A stretch of DNA of 9,129 nt from Candidatus Krumholzibacteriia bacterium (lineage in GTDB: Bacteria > Krumholzibacteriota > Krumholzibacteriia > LZORAL124-64-63): contig DAOVTU010000077.1 in assembly GCA_030632925.1 (NCBI GenBank), positions 1-9,129 on the forward strand, written 5' to 3'. Position 1 is the stretch's first letter. Each line of letters begins with the position of its first letter. Below the pieces are notes generated by a model. That model was not told where the DNA came from. It worked only from the letters and a program-made list of their open reading frames with translations, and did no database searches. Position numbers and translations under genes: made by a program. This document shows positions 1-9,129 of this stretch, one piece after another.

Positions 1-288
1 ATCACCCGGTGCAAAATCTGCTCACCACGCGCATCGAAACCACCAGCCAGAACCACAACTACGCCGTACCCCTGGAAAGCCTGGCACCGGCCGTGGCCAT
101 CCCCACCCACATGAGCCTGAACGACAGCTCGGTCGAAGGGCTGCAGGCTGTGGAGCACAGCGCCTACTCGGTGCAATACCACCCCGAAGCGGCCCCCGGG
201 CCCAGCGACAGCCTGTACCTGTTCGCCCGTTTCACCGACCAGATGCTCCAACGCCGCACAACCGCCGCCAACCCGGAAGTGAGCCAAC

Positions 289-305
<17 letters not shown>
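1..305 (+). CDS. carA: Carbamoyl-phosphate synthase small (glutaminase) subunit, 3' end only
   Basis: This is the last ~100 residues of the class I glutamine amidotransferase subunit. It hydrolyses glutamine and passes ammonia to CarB for carbamoyl phosphate synthesis, the first step of pyrimidine and arginine synthesis in the cytoplasm. The reading frame enters from the left edge, with its first full codon at position 3. Family signatures seen: HPV..L near the start, TSQNH, the SLND..VEGL block, and SVQYHPEAAPGPSDSLYLF near the end. The His (codon 180-182) and Glu (186-188) of YHPE are the second and third members of the Cys-His-Glu triad; the Cys lies outside the window. The gene ends at TGA 303-305 and overlaps the carB start by 17 bp in a different frame, so the two are probably co-transcribed and translationally coupled. 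The family assignment is secure; only the 5' part is missing. Confidence 0.96.
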
Positions 306-3539
<3,234 letters not shown>

Positions 3540-3543
<4 letters not shown>

Positions 3544-5453
3544 TCGGAACACTCGCGCAAAACCTTGCGCAACTGGTCAGCCACGAAGGGTTTTTGCAGA
3601 AAGAAAGTCGGTTGGTCGGAGCCAAAACCCTTGGTGATGTCTTCGGCGGGAAAACCACTGCAAATGATAATGGGCACCTCGGCATTCAAGGCCCGGATTT
3701 CCTTCATGGCCTCCTTGCCATCCATAATCGGCATGGACAGGTCCAGCATCACGACATCGATTTCCGCACCGCGGTCCTGGAATATCTCCACTGCTTCCTT
3801 CCCGTTCGCCGCCGGCAGCACCTCCTGCCCCAAATAATCCATGAATCGTTTCACGATTCGGGCCACGCTGATTTCATCTTCGGCTATCAATACCGTCATG
3901 GATTTCAGCTTCTGACCGGGGCTTGCGGAGTCAGATTCAGGTTCACTCGCTACCAATTCATGGTGCGGTAGAGCAACAACAACGGACGTCCCTTCACCCA
4001 AAACACTCTCGACGGCGATTGTGCCGCCGTGGCCTTTGATGATGCCCAGCACCGAGGCCAAACCCAGCCCCCGACCGGCAAATTTGGTGGTGAAAAACGG
4101 GTCAAAGATTTTGCGCTGGGTTTCGAGGTCCATGCCACAGCCGGTGTCTTCGACCGTGAGCAGGATGTAGGAACCGGGGTTCAGACTCCCGGCGGAAAAC
4201 TGAGTCTTGATCTCGGCGGCGCTCAACTGCACGAGCCGACCGGTCACCCGCACGCTCCCTTTCTGGCCCGCGAGAGCCTCTGAAGCGTTGGTGATCAGGT
4301 TCAACACCACCTGGCTGAGCTGGGAAGGGTCGGCCTCGATCAAGGGCAAATCAGGTGCCAGATCAACTTCAAAATGGGCCTTTTTCGACAACCCAACCTG
4401 CAGGATTTCGCCCATTTCACTCACCAAATGGGCCAAATTGACATTTTCGACCTGAAAATGAGTGCGCCCGGCATAGGCCAACATTTGGCGGCACAAATCC
4501 GTGGCCCGGCGGGCGGCACGCTGGATTTCCAGCAATGACTCGCGCGCTGGCGGATTTTCTGCCAGGTCGGTCAGAGCCAACTCGGCATTGCCCACCACCG
4601 CCTGCAACAGGTTGTTGAAATCATGGGCAATGCCGCCAGCCAAAACGCCCAGGCTTTCCAACTTCTGGGTGTGCATCATTTCCCGCTCGAAGCGGCGCCG
4701 CTCGGTGACATCCATCACGCCCGCCAGGGAACCCGTGTACTCCCCGTTTTCGTCGAACAGCGGGCTGGTTTCCATGGTCGTCGTCACCCGACGGCCGTTC
4801 TTGGTCATGAATTCGAAGTCGTGCTGTTCGTCGATTCCGTCGGCGCGACGCTTGAGGTTGCGCTCGGAAATTTCCCGGCCCCGATCGTCCATGAATTCGA
4901 ACAGATGCTTGCCGATCATTTCCTCTTCGGTGTATTCCAGCATGGCAGCCATGGCAGGATTGACAAAAATCGTAAAGGCTTCGGCGTCGATTTCCCAAAT
5001 GCCTTCGCGCGCCAGCTCCACCAGGCGGCGGTAGCGCCCCTCGGACTCGTCCTGGGCCTTGAGCGCCTCTACCTCGGCCCGCACATCCTGGACAATGCAA
5101 TGGGAGCGCAAAAACAGGCCCTCGCCATCGTGCACGGCGCGGCCTTCAATCCGGACGGGAACCACATTGCCATCTTTGTGGACCAGCTCCAGAACCTGAT
5201 CACCACTGCAACCGGAGGTGCGAAGTTCATCAAAACTTTTATTAAAAGCATCTTGGCTTTGAGGGGTCAGAAAATCCGTCAAAGGCTTATTCAGCACCTC
5301 GCCGCCTTCATACCCCAGCAACTCCAGCCACATTTTGTTGACCAAAAGAATCGTGCCTTCAGCACCGAGGGACTGGTAGGCCAGGGGAGCATCTTCATAG
5401 AGAGTCTTGAAATCAGACTGAAATTCCCGATAAAGTTCTTCTGGACGAAGCAT
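3540..5453 (-). CDS. Soluble hybrid sensor histidine kinase (PAS-PAS-HisKA-HATPase-REC)
   Basis: A 637-residue two-component kinase with an attached receiver. Order: PAS 1 (~10-125), PAS 2 (~135-253), HisKA with phospho-accepting His277 in GGIAHDFNNLL, then an HATPase domain. The HATPase shows N box NLITNASEA (385-393), G1 DTGCGM (436-441), F box IFDPFFTTK (449-457) and G2 GRGLGLA (460-466). The receiver (~518-637) has the acidic pair Glu525/Asp526, phospho-acceptor Asp571 in MLDLSMP, Ser599 and Lys621 in KPF. All catalytic residues are present. I see no signal peptide, membrane segment or DNA-binding output, so it should sense a cytoplasmic cue through its PAS domains and pass phosphate to a partner elsewhere. 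The ligand is unknown. The ATG at 5453 is the first start after an in-frame TGA, yet no Shine-Dalgarno is visible before it. It lies 92 nt after the YbaK-type gene on the same strand, possibly in one operon. Its stop overlaps carB's. Confidence 0.95.
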
Positions 5454-5487
5454 TAGAGGTTCGCTTTCGTATCATGGGTCAGCGATT

Positions 5488-5509
5488 GCGACGGCCTCCA
5501 CTCCGTCGC
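5488..5509 (-). other. Perfect 7-bp inverted repeat in the gap before the kinase gene
   Basis: GCGACGG (5488-5494) and CCGTCGC (5503-5509) form a perfect stem with an 8-nt loop. In the minus-strand transcript the loop reads AGTGGAGG, which exposes a GGAGG Shine-Dalgarno-like core. The hairpin lies 34 nt upstream of the kinase start and 39 nt after the stop of the YbaK-type gene. There is no T tract on either side, so it is not a standard intrinsic terminator. Possible roles are an mRNA processing or stabilising structure, or control of kinase translation. The structure is seen directly; any role is inference. Confidence 0.4.
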
Positions 5510-5545
5510 CAACCTATACGTTTCATGGTATCAAGCCCTCATCTA

Positions 5546-6037
5546 TCAGGCCATATTTTTTTTCTCCTGCAACCGGCGGAACGTAAAATACCCGATGCGC
5601 GGTTCGACCAGTCGTTCAAATTCCCAGAACGGCAGCGTCAGCACTTCGGTGTGAGTACCGGCATTGAAGGCAATGGTCTCGGCCCTGATCAGGCTGCCGG
5701 CCACAAAAACCTTCATGGCGTAAAGGTTGCCGAAGGGCGGCATCGCTCCCATCTCACAACTGGGAAACATCTCAGCGAAATCTTCTTCCAGGGCCAGGCT
5801 GATCGTATTGGCGCCTGCGGTTTCGCGCAGCAAGTGAAAATCGACCTTGCTGTCAGCCGGCAGCACGGCCATGGCCATCTCGCCATCCAGTTTCACCATC
5901 ACGGTCTTGGCAAACAGACGGCCGGGCACACCGGCTTTGAAGGCGACATCCTGGGCAGCGTAGGCATTGGGGTGTTCGTGGAGTTCGAAATCGACGTTGT
6001 TCTGCTTGAGGTATTCCAACAGTTTGGGACAGGGCAT
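5546..6037 (-). CDS. YbaK/EbsC-family aminoacyl-tRNA deacylase (free-standing editing domain)
   Basis: A 163-residue single-domain protein. The family hydrolyses mischarged aminoacyl-tRNAs in trans and is related to the INS editing domain of prolyl-tRNA synthetase. Motifs seen: LHEHP (19-23), AKTVMVKLDG (43-52) with the conserved Lys44, AVLPADSKVDF near 58-68, CEMGAMPPFGN (94-104), and IAFNAGTHTEV (122-132) followed by FERLVEPRIG near the C-terminus. The whole fold is present at the usual length. I chose the ATG at 6037 over an upstream in-frame ATG at 6115, because a strong AGGGAGGT sits 5 nt before it and the 26 extra residues match nothing in the family. The substrate tRNA cannot be told from sequence. 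It lies 91 nt downstream of the SMUG1 gene and 92 nt upstream of the kinase gene, all on the minus strand. It could equally be a subgroup with no demonstrated deacylation activity. Confidence 0.9.
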   Translation of the reverse strand: MPCPKLLEYLKQNNVDFELHEHPNAYAAQDVAFKAGVPGRLFAKTVMVKLDGEMAMAVLPADSKVDFHLLRETAGANTISLALEEDFAEMFPSCEMGAMPPFGNLYAMKVFVAGSLIRAETIAFNAGTHTEVLTLPFWEFERLVEPRIGYFTFRRLQEKKNMA

Positions 6038-6042
6038 TGTTA

Positions 6043-6050
6043 ACCTCCCT
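6043..6050 (-). promoter_or_regulatory. Strong ribosome binding site that sets the start of the YbaK-type gene
   Basis: On the minus strand the sequence reads AGGGAGGT, then 5 nt, then ATG (6037). It is the strongest Shine-Dalgarno in the window and decides the start against the longer reading from 6115. The leader just upstream (about 6085-6110) is AT-rich on the minus strand and includes TATATT, so a promoter inside the 91-nt gap is possible but lacks a convincing -35 box. Confidence 0.8.
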
Positions 6051-6128
6051 TGGCGGAAATCCGGCGCCCGAAAAGACGCCGCTGGGGAAGCACAATATAG
6101 AAAACATCTTTTCACTCAGCGACTGAAG

Positions 6129-6899
6129 TCACCAGATTTTCTGCTCCAACAACTGCTTCTCCGCCGCCTCGGGCCAGCCCCGATTGGCCGCCGGACTGGC
6201 CGGACTCGGGTGCAGCACCGTGCCAATTTTTTCGGGCCGATGCGCCACCAGCGACAAGTCGGCCTTGGCCCCAAACAGGGCTTCGAGCTTTTTGCGGGCA
6301 AAGCCCCCCACGCCAACAACCCATTGGGGTTCATACAGCTCAACCAACCGCCGCAGTCTATCGTCACAGGCGGCAAACAGCGGGTCGGTTTCGTGCTTCG
6401 GCAGCTTGTCGGGTGTGCGGTTGCGGGCGCTTTCCTCCATGAAAACCAGCGGGCAATAGTTGACCACGAAGTGCTCAGCAAAGAAAGCCTCGGGCGTGCC
6501 CATTTTTTCGGCGAAAAAGCCCCACAAACGCCGACCACTGACCTCTGAGCGGGGGCAGTCCAACCCCTGCACCGGGCGTTTGGGATGTTCCGGGTCGGGT
6601 TGGCCCACCTGACCGGACAATTTCAGGAAATCCCGCACCATGGCGATCTCGCCAAAGGGCACCCCGGTTTGCACCATGCCCCAGGGGCCGGGATTCATCC
6701 CCATCAGTAGCACCCGCTTTTTGGTCGCGCCCCATTTTCGCACATAGGAGGCGTGCAGATCCCAGGCATAGTTCAAGGGGTTGTAGACCCAGGCCACCGG
6801 GTCGGCGAACTCCAATTCATTGACCGCATCACGCAGGGTGGCGGTGGCGGCCAGGACATTGTCGGCGAGTTCGTTGGCCGGGCGGGAGGGCTTACTCAA
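6129..6899 (-). CDS. smug1: SMUG1-family single-strand-selective uracil-DNA glycosylase
   Basis: A 256-residue base-excision repair enzyme that removes uracil, and in the family also 5-hydroxymethyluracil, from DNA. It resembles animal SMUG1 closely over its length. Seen: PVAWVYNPLNYAW (34-46), motif 1 GMNPGPWGMVQTGVPFG (67-83) with Asn69, PEHPKRPVQGLDCPRSEVSG (103-122), WGFF (126-129), VVNYCPLVF (145-153), VVGVG (194-198), and motif 2 HPSPASPAANRGW (230-242) with catalytic His230. All expected active-site residues are present. The start is TTG at 6899: an in-frame TGA lies 21 nt upstream and there is no ATG between, with only a weak AGAG-like ribosome site. The conserved core begins near residue 34, so the exact start is uncertain. 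It is the first gene of a minus-strand run leading to the YbaK-type gene. It ends in TGA, which shows that UGA is used as a stop in this genome. Confidence 0.95.
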   Translation of the reverse strand: MSKPSRPANELADNVLAATATLRDAVNELEFADPVAWVYNPLNYAWDLHASYVRKWGATKKRVLLMGMNPGPWGMVQTGVPFGEIAMVRDFLKLSGQVGQPDPEHPKRPVQGLDCPRSEVSGRRLWGFFAEKMGTPEAFFAEHFVVNYCPLVFMEESARNRTPDKLPKHETDPLFAACDDRLRRLVELYEPQWVVGVGGFARKKLEALFGAKADLSLVAHRPEKIGTVLHPSPASPAANRGWPEAAEKQLLEQKIW

Positions 6900-6999
6900 G
6901 AGGGTCTCTTTCGTTGAAACTCAGGTGCACAAAATGATCCCGCCCGAAGTAAACGCCATCCGGCCCTTCGGATCAAGACCGGAGCCGAATCCCCCGCTG

Positions 7000-7027
7000 T
7001 TGCACCGGGCAATTCATGTGGTATGGT
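7000..7027 (+). promoter_or_regulatory. Candidate sigma-70-type promoter for the amidohydrolase gene
   Basis: In the 179-bp divergent gap (6900-7078), TTGCAC (7000-7005) and TATGGT (7022-7027) are separated by 16 nt, placing transcription start about 45 nt before the ATG at 7079. Matches to consensus are partial (3/6 and 4/6), so this is a candidate only. Between it and the start codon lies an imperfect direct repeat, CTTTTTCAG (7041-7049) and CTTTTTCCAG (7054-7063). I found no convincing promoter for the divergent SMUG1 gene in the same gap. Confidence 0.3.
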
Positions 7028-7078
7028 GGCCCCATCAAAACTTTTTCAGAACCCTTTTTCCAGTGAACCGGAGTGCCC

Positions 7079-8752
7079 ATGTTGAAGCGAATCGTTGCCC
7101 TGCTGCTCATATCTGCTGCGCTGTTCTTGAGCGCCTGCAACCCGGCCACTGAAAACGGCAACCAGGCCGCCGACCTGGTTTTCACCGGCGGCTCCATCAT
7201 GACAGCCGGCGATGAAGCGGCCACCGCCATCGCCATCCGGGACGGCCACATCCTGGCGGTGGGCGACGACCAGAGCATGGAAACGTTGATCGGGGCAAAC
7301 ACCCAGGTGGTCGCCCTCAATGGAGCCGTGGTTTCGCCGGGCTTCAACGACAGCCACGCCCACCTCTATGGTCTGGGCAAAGCCCTGGGCCAGATCGACC
7401 TCATGGGCACCGAATCGGCCGCTGCCGTGGTCCAGATGGCGAAAAAAGCCCACGCTGAATTGCCGGCCGGCACCTGGCTTGAGGGCCGCGGCTGGGACCA
7501 GAACGACTGGGAAAACCAACAATACCCAACAGCCGCCATGCTGGACGCCGTCACCGGTGACCGCCCGGCCTATTTGCGGCGGGTCGATGGCCACGCCGCC
7601 TGGGCCAACAGTGCAGCCCTGCGTGCGGCCGGCATCACCGCCGCCACCGCCGACCCCGAAGGTGGCGAAATCCTCCGCGACAGCAACGGTCAGCCCACCG
7701 GCATCCTCATCGACAACGGAGCTGACCTGGTGCGCAATGTCATGCCGGATGTCGGTCTGGAAGAAATGGAACGCCGCGTGAAGCTTGCCATTTCCCACTG
7801 CTGGTCAAACGGCGTGACGGGCGTCCACGAAGCGGGCGTATCCTGGCGCCGGGCCGAATTGTACAAGCGCCTGGCCGCCGCCGGCGAACTGGACCTGCGC
7901 CTGTATGGCATGTACGACGACATCCCGGCCACCCTGGATTCAGCCTTGGCCAACGGGCCCTATATTTCAGAGGACCACCTGCTGACCATGCGCGCGATCA
8001 AGTTGTACGGCGATGGCGCCTTGGGCAGCCGCGGGGCCCTGCTGTTGAGTGACTACAACGACCAGGCTGGCCACCACGGACTGGCCGTCACGACCAAGGC
8101 CCACCTGCGCGAGGTCATCCAAAAAGGTGCCGACAACGGCTTCCAGCTTTGCACCCACGCCATCGGTGACGGCGCCAATCGCCTGGCCCTCGATCTCTAC
8201 GAAGAGGTGCTTTCGGTCACGGCCGACAACGACCTGCGCTGGCGTATCGAACACGCCCAGATTTTGCACCCGGACGACATCCCGCGTTTCGGCCAGTTGG
8301 GAGTCATCGCGGCCATGCAACCGACCCACTGCACCAGCGACATGGACTGGGCCGATGAACGTCTCGGAGACGAACGCCTGCCCGGCGCTTACGCCTGGCG
8401 ATCGTTGCTCAACGAGGGCGCGCGCATTTGTTTTGGCACCGATTTTCCCGTCGAGCGGGTCAACCCCCTGGATGGTTTGTATTCGGCCCGCACCCGCACC
8501 CACCACGACGGCACGCCGCCTTTCGGTTGGCAACCGCAGGAAGTCATGACCGGCGCCGAAGCCCACGAACTGTACACCGCCGGCTCGGCCTACGCGGCGT
8601 TCCAGGAAGGCGAATTGGGCCTGATTCAGCCCGGCTACTTGGCTGATCTGACTATCCTGGACGGCAACCCGGCCACCTGCGAGCCACAGGACCTGTTGTC
8701 AATGCAGGTCTTGCACACCGTGGTCCATGGTGAGTTGGTGTATTCAAAATAG
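7079..8752 (+). CDS. Predicted lipoprotein amidohydrolase, YtcJ-like (amidohydrolase family 3)
   Basis: A 557-residue metal-dependent hydrolase. The N-terminus is a lipoprotein signal: MLKR, a hydrophobic run, then lipobox LSAC with the lipidated Cys at 20 and Asn after it. It should therefore be anchored on the periplasmic face of a membrane. Metal-site motifs in order: GFNDSHAHL with His93 and His95; IKLYGDGALGSRGALL with Lys308, the likely bridging (carbamylated) lysine; CTHAIGD with His360; RIEHAQ with His392; and FGTDFPVE with Asp455. The C-terminal LGLIQPGYLADLTILD block rebuilds the small beta-sandwich typical of the superfamily. The substrate is unknown: members act on N-acyl or cyclic amide bonds, and many are uncharacterised. 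The ATG at 7079 follows GGAG by 5 nt; a GTG at 7073 is in frame but sits within that ribosome site. The gene stands alone, with a divergent neighbour upstream and a terminator-like hairpin downstream. Confidence 0.92.
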   Translation: MLKRIVALLLISAALFLSACNPATENGNQAADLVFTGGSIMTAGDEAATAIAIRDGHILAVGDDQSMETLIGANTQVVALNGAVVSPGFNDSHAHLYGLGKALGQIDLMGTESAAAVVQMAKKAHAELPAGTWLEGRGWDQNDWENQQYPTAAMLDAVTGDRPAYLRRVDGHAAWANSAALRAAGITAATADPEGGEILRDSNGQPTGILIDNGADLVRNVMPDVGLEEMERRVKLAISHCWSNGVTGVHEAGVSWRRAELYKRLAAAGELDLRLYGMYDDIPATLDSALANGPYISEDHLLTMRAIKLYGDGALGSRGALLLSDYNDQAGHHGLAVTTKAHLREVIQKGADNGFQLCTHAIGDGANRLALDLYEEVLSVTADNDLRWRIEHAQILHPDDIPRFGQLGVIAAMQPTHCTSDMDWADERLGDERLPGAYAWRSLLNEGARICFGTDFPVERVNPLDGLYSARTRTHHDGTPPFGWQPQEVMTGAEAHELYTAGSAYAAFQEGELGLIQPGYLADLTILDGNPATCEPQDLLSMQVLHTVVHGELVYSK

Positions 8753-8837
8753 GCGGAGAAAACCGCGGAACATACTGGCGGGTCTGCCGTATTCTCCTAC
8801 TTCTATCCTATGGATTAGGTTAAGATGTCTTTTCGCG

Positions 8838-8856
8838 ACCGGGGCTCCCGGTTTTT
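8838..8856 (+). terminator. Intrinsic terminator (or attenuator) between the amidohydrolase and selenoprotein genes
   Basis: ACCGGG (8838-8843) and CCCGGT (8847-8852) form a perfect 6-bp GC-rich stem with a GCT loop, followed by TTTT. It lies 85 nt after the amidohydrolase stop and 42 nt before the next start. It can end the amidohydrolase transcript. If the promoter of the next gene lies upstream of it, within 8753-8837, it would instead act as an attenuator in that gene's leader. Confidence 0.65.
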
Positions 8857-8860
8857 CACC

Positions 8861-8878
8861 GCTGGCGACCACGCCAGC
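8861..8878 (+). other. Second hairpin in the leader, just upstream of the ribosome binding site
   Basis: GCTGGCG (8861-8867) and CGCCAGC (8872-8878) form a perfect 7-bp stem with an ACCA loop. It ends 6 nt before the AGGAGA ribosome site of the gene starting at 8899. There is no T tract, so it is not a terminator itself. CGGT (8849-8852) could pair instead with ACCG (8858-8861), which would compete with both this hairpin and the terminator stem. That leaves room for a regulatory switch, but this is only an inference from base pairing. Confidence 0.4.
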
Positions 8879-8884
8879 CCTTCC

Positions 8885-8890
8885 AGGAGA
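8885..8890 (+). promoter_or_regulatory. Ribosome binding site that sets the start at 8899
   Basis: AGGAGA ends 8 nt before the ATG at 8899. A nearer ATG at 8891 abuts this site directly and is in another frame, so 8899 is the start that gives a proper spacing and a signal peptide. Confidence 0.8.
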
Positions 8891-8898
8891 ATGACGCC

Positions 8899-9129
8899 AT
8901 GCGTACGCTCATCCGGAAAGATCAGTTGGCAGCCATGGCTGTCCTGCTGACTTTCGTCCTTGGCCTTTCGGGCACCGCCCTGGCCGATGGCCCCGCCACG
9001 TTTGAAGAAGCCTTGGCCCTGGCCGCCAAAGAGAATAAAATCATTGTCGCCGATTTCTACACCGATTGGTGACCCAGCTGCAAAGTGTTCGCCCGTGCGG
9101 TGAACGAAGACGCTACGATCCAGGCTGCG
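8899..9129 (+). CDS. Exported thioredoxin-fold protein with in-frame TGA at the first active-site Cys; probable UxxC selenoprotein (5' part)
   Basis: Only 77 codons lie in the window, and the frame runs off the right edge. Residues 1-29 are a Sec-type signal peptide: MRTLIRK, a hydrophobic run (~10-27), and ALA before Asp30. Next come a helix (TFEEALALAAKENK, 34-47) and a beta strand leading to the active site, IIVADFYTDW (48-57). Codon 58 is TGA (9070-9072), followed by PSCK (59-62). Relatives with this layout (thioredoxin-like proteins, DsbD C-terminal domain) have Cys at position 58. After the TGA the frame remains thioredoxin-like (KVFARAVNEDATIQAA), as expected for selenocysteine insertion rather than decay. 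A SECIS-like hairpin follows. The protein should act as a periplasmic thiol oxidoreductase with a Sec58-Cys61 pair. UGA reassignment is unlikely because carA, the YbaK-type gene and the SMUG1 gene end in TGA. The alternatives are a nonsense mutation or a read error. The subfamily is not resolved. Confidence 0.8.
9086..9106 (+). promoter_or_regulatory. Candidate bacterial SECIS element
   Basis: GTTCGCC (9087-9093) pairs with GGTGAAC (9099-9105), with one G-T wobble, around a CGTGC loop (9094-9098). A further T-G pair (9086/9106) extends the stem to 8 bp. The loop begins 21 nt after the TGA at 9070-9072 and has G then U at its second and third positions. Known bacterial SECIS elements lie inside the coding region just after UGA, with a short stem and a small apical loop carrying an early G that SelB contacts. 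The spacing, stem length and loop fit that pattern. A weaker outer pairing, AGC (9076-9078) with GCT (9112-9114), could extend it. Not folded by program, so the energy is unknown. Confidence 0.65.

Noticed and set aside
4623..5456. 277-codon plus-strand open frame over the kinase PAS region (also 5474-6043 over the YbaK-type gene)
   Set aside because: Antisense shadows of well-supported minus-strand genes; no recognisable family.
5413..5475. 20-codon out-of-frame ORF starting at an ATG (minus strand, 5475) that overlaps the kinase start
   Set aside because: It has no ribosome site at a suitable distance and no meaningful composition; probably chance.
6038..6115. 26-residue N-terminal extension of the YbaK-type protein from an ATG at 6115
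   Set aside because: It matches no family sequence and passes over the strong AGGGAGGT ribosome site that serves the ATG at 6037.
7046..7798. Long minus-strand open frames over the amidohydrolase gene (also 7967-8566)
   Set aside because: Same codon-bias shadow effect; no domain, and the plus-strand gene has all family motifs and a good start.
8753..8766. Small GCGG/CCGC inverted repeat right after the amidohydrolase stop
   Set aside because: Only 4 bp of stem and no T tract; too weak to call a terminator.
9070..9072. TGA read as Trp through a reassigned genetic code
   Set aside because: carA, the YbaK-type gene and the SMUG1 gene end in TGA, and Trp is encoded by TGG throughout, including the codon just before this TGA. 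Trp at this position would also destroy the expected redox motif.
8899..9072. The right-edge gene as a simple pseudogene cut by a nonsense mutation
   Set aside because: Not excluded, but less likely: the stop falls exactly on the redox Cys codon, the frame and family similarity continue after it, and a SECIS-like hairpin follows.

Overview
This is a GC-rich bacterial window that is densely coded, with no gap above about 180 bp. It carries housekeeping and accessory genes on both strands. The organism is probably diderm (Gram-negative): one protein has a clear lipobox, and another has a Sec-type signal peptide ahead of a thioredoxin fold. I cannot name the lineage from sequence alone. UGA is a normal stop here, since three genes end in it, so the code is not a UGA-reassigned one.

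Layout. Positions 1-3543 (+) hold the 3' end of carA overlapping a complete carB, the two subunits of carbamoyl-phosphate synthetase for pyrimidine and arginine synthesis. Positions 3540-6899 (-) hold three co-directional genes. In transcription order these are a SMUG1-family uracil-DNA glycosylase (6899-6129), a free-standing YbaK/EbsC-type aminoacyl-tRNA deacylase (6037-5546) and a soluble PAS-PAS hybrid histidine kinase with a C-terminal receiver (5453-3540). carB and the kinase converge and share the palindrome CTAG as their overlapping stop codons. Positions 6900-7078 are a divergent intergenic region with a candidate promoter. Positions 7079-8752 (+) encode a predicted lipoprotein of the YtcJ-like amidohydrolase family. 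It is followed by a terminator-like hairpin and a second strong hairpin (8838-8878).

The most notable item is at the right edge. The gene starting at 8899 encodes a signal peptide and the start of a thioredoxin fold. At the first cysteine position of the CxxC active site it has an in-frame TGA (9070-9072), reading Asp-Trp-[TGA]-Pro-Ser-Cys-Lys. The frame stays open and thioredoxin-like to the window edge. A hairpin at 9086-9106, with a CGUGC loop 21 nt after the TGA, matches the layout of a bacterial SECIS element. I read this as an exported UxxC selenoprotein. An ordinary gene caller would truncate or miss it.

The genes do not form one obvious pathway. carAB is a biosynthetic operon. SMUG1 and the YbaK-type protein are both quality-control hydrolases, for uracil in DNA and for mischarged tRNA. 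The kinase has no visible cognate output protein. The lipoprotein amidohydrolase and the selenoprotein are both predicted to act outside the cytoplasm, but a terminator-like hairpin separates them.
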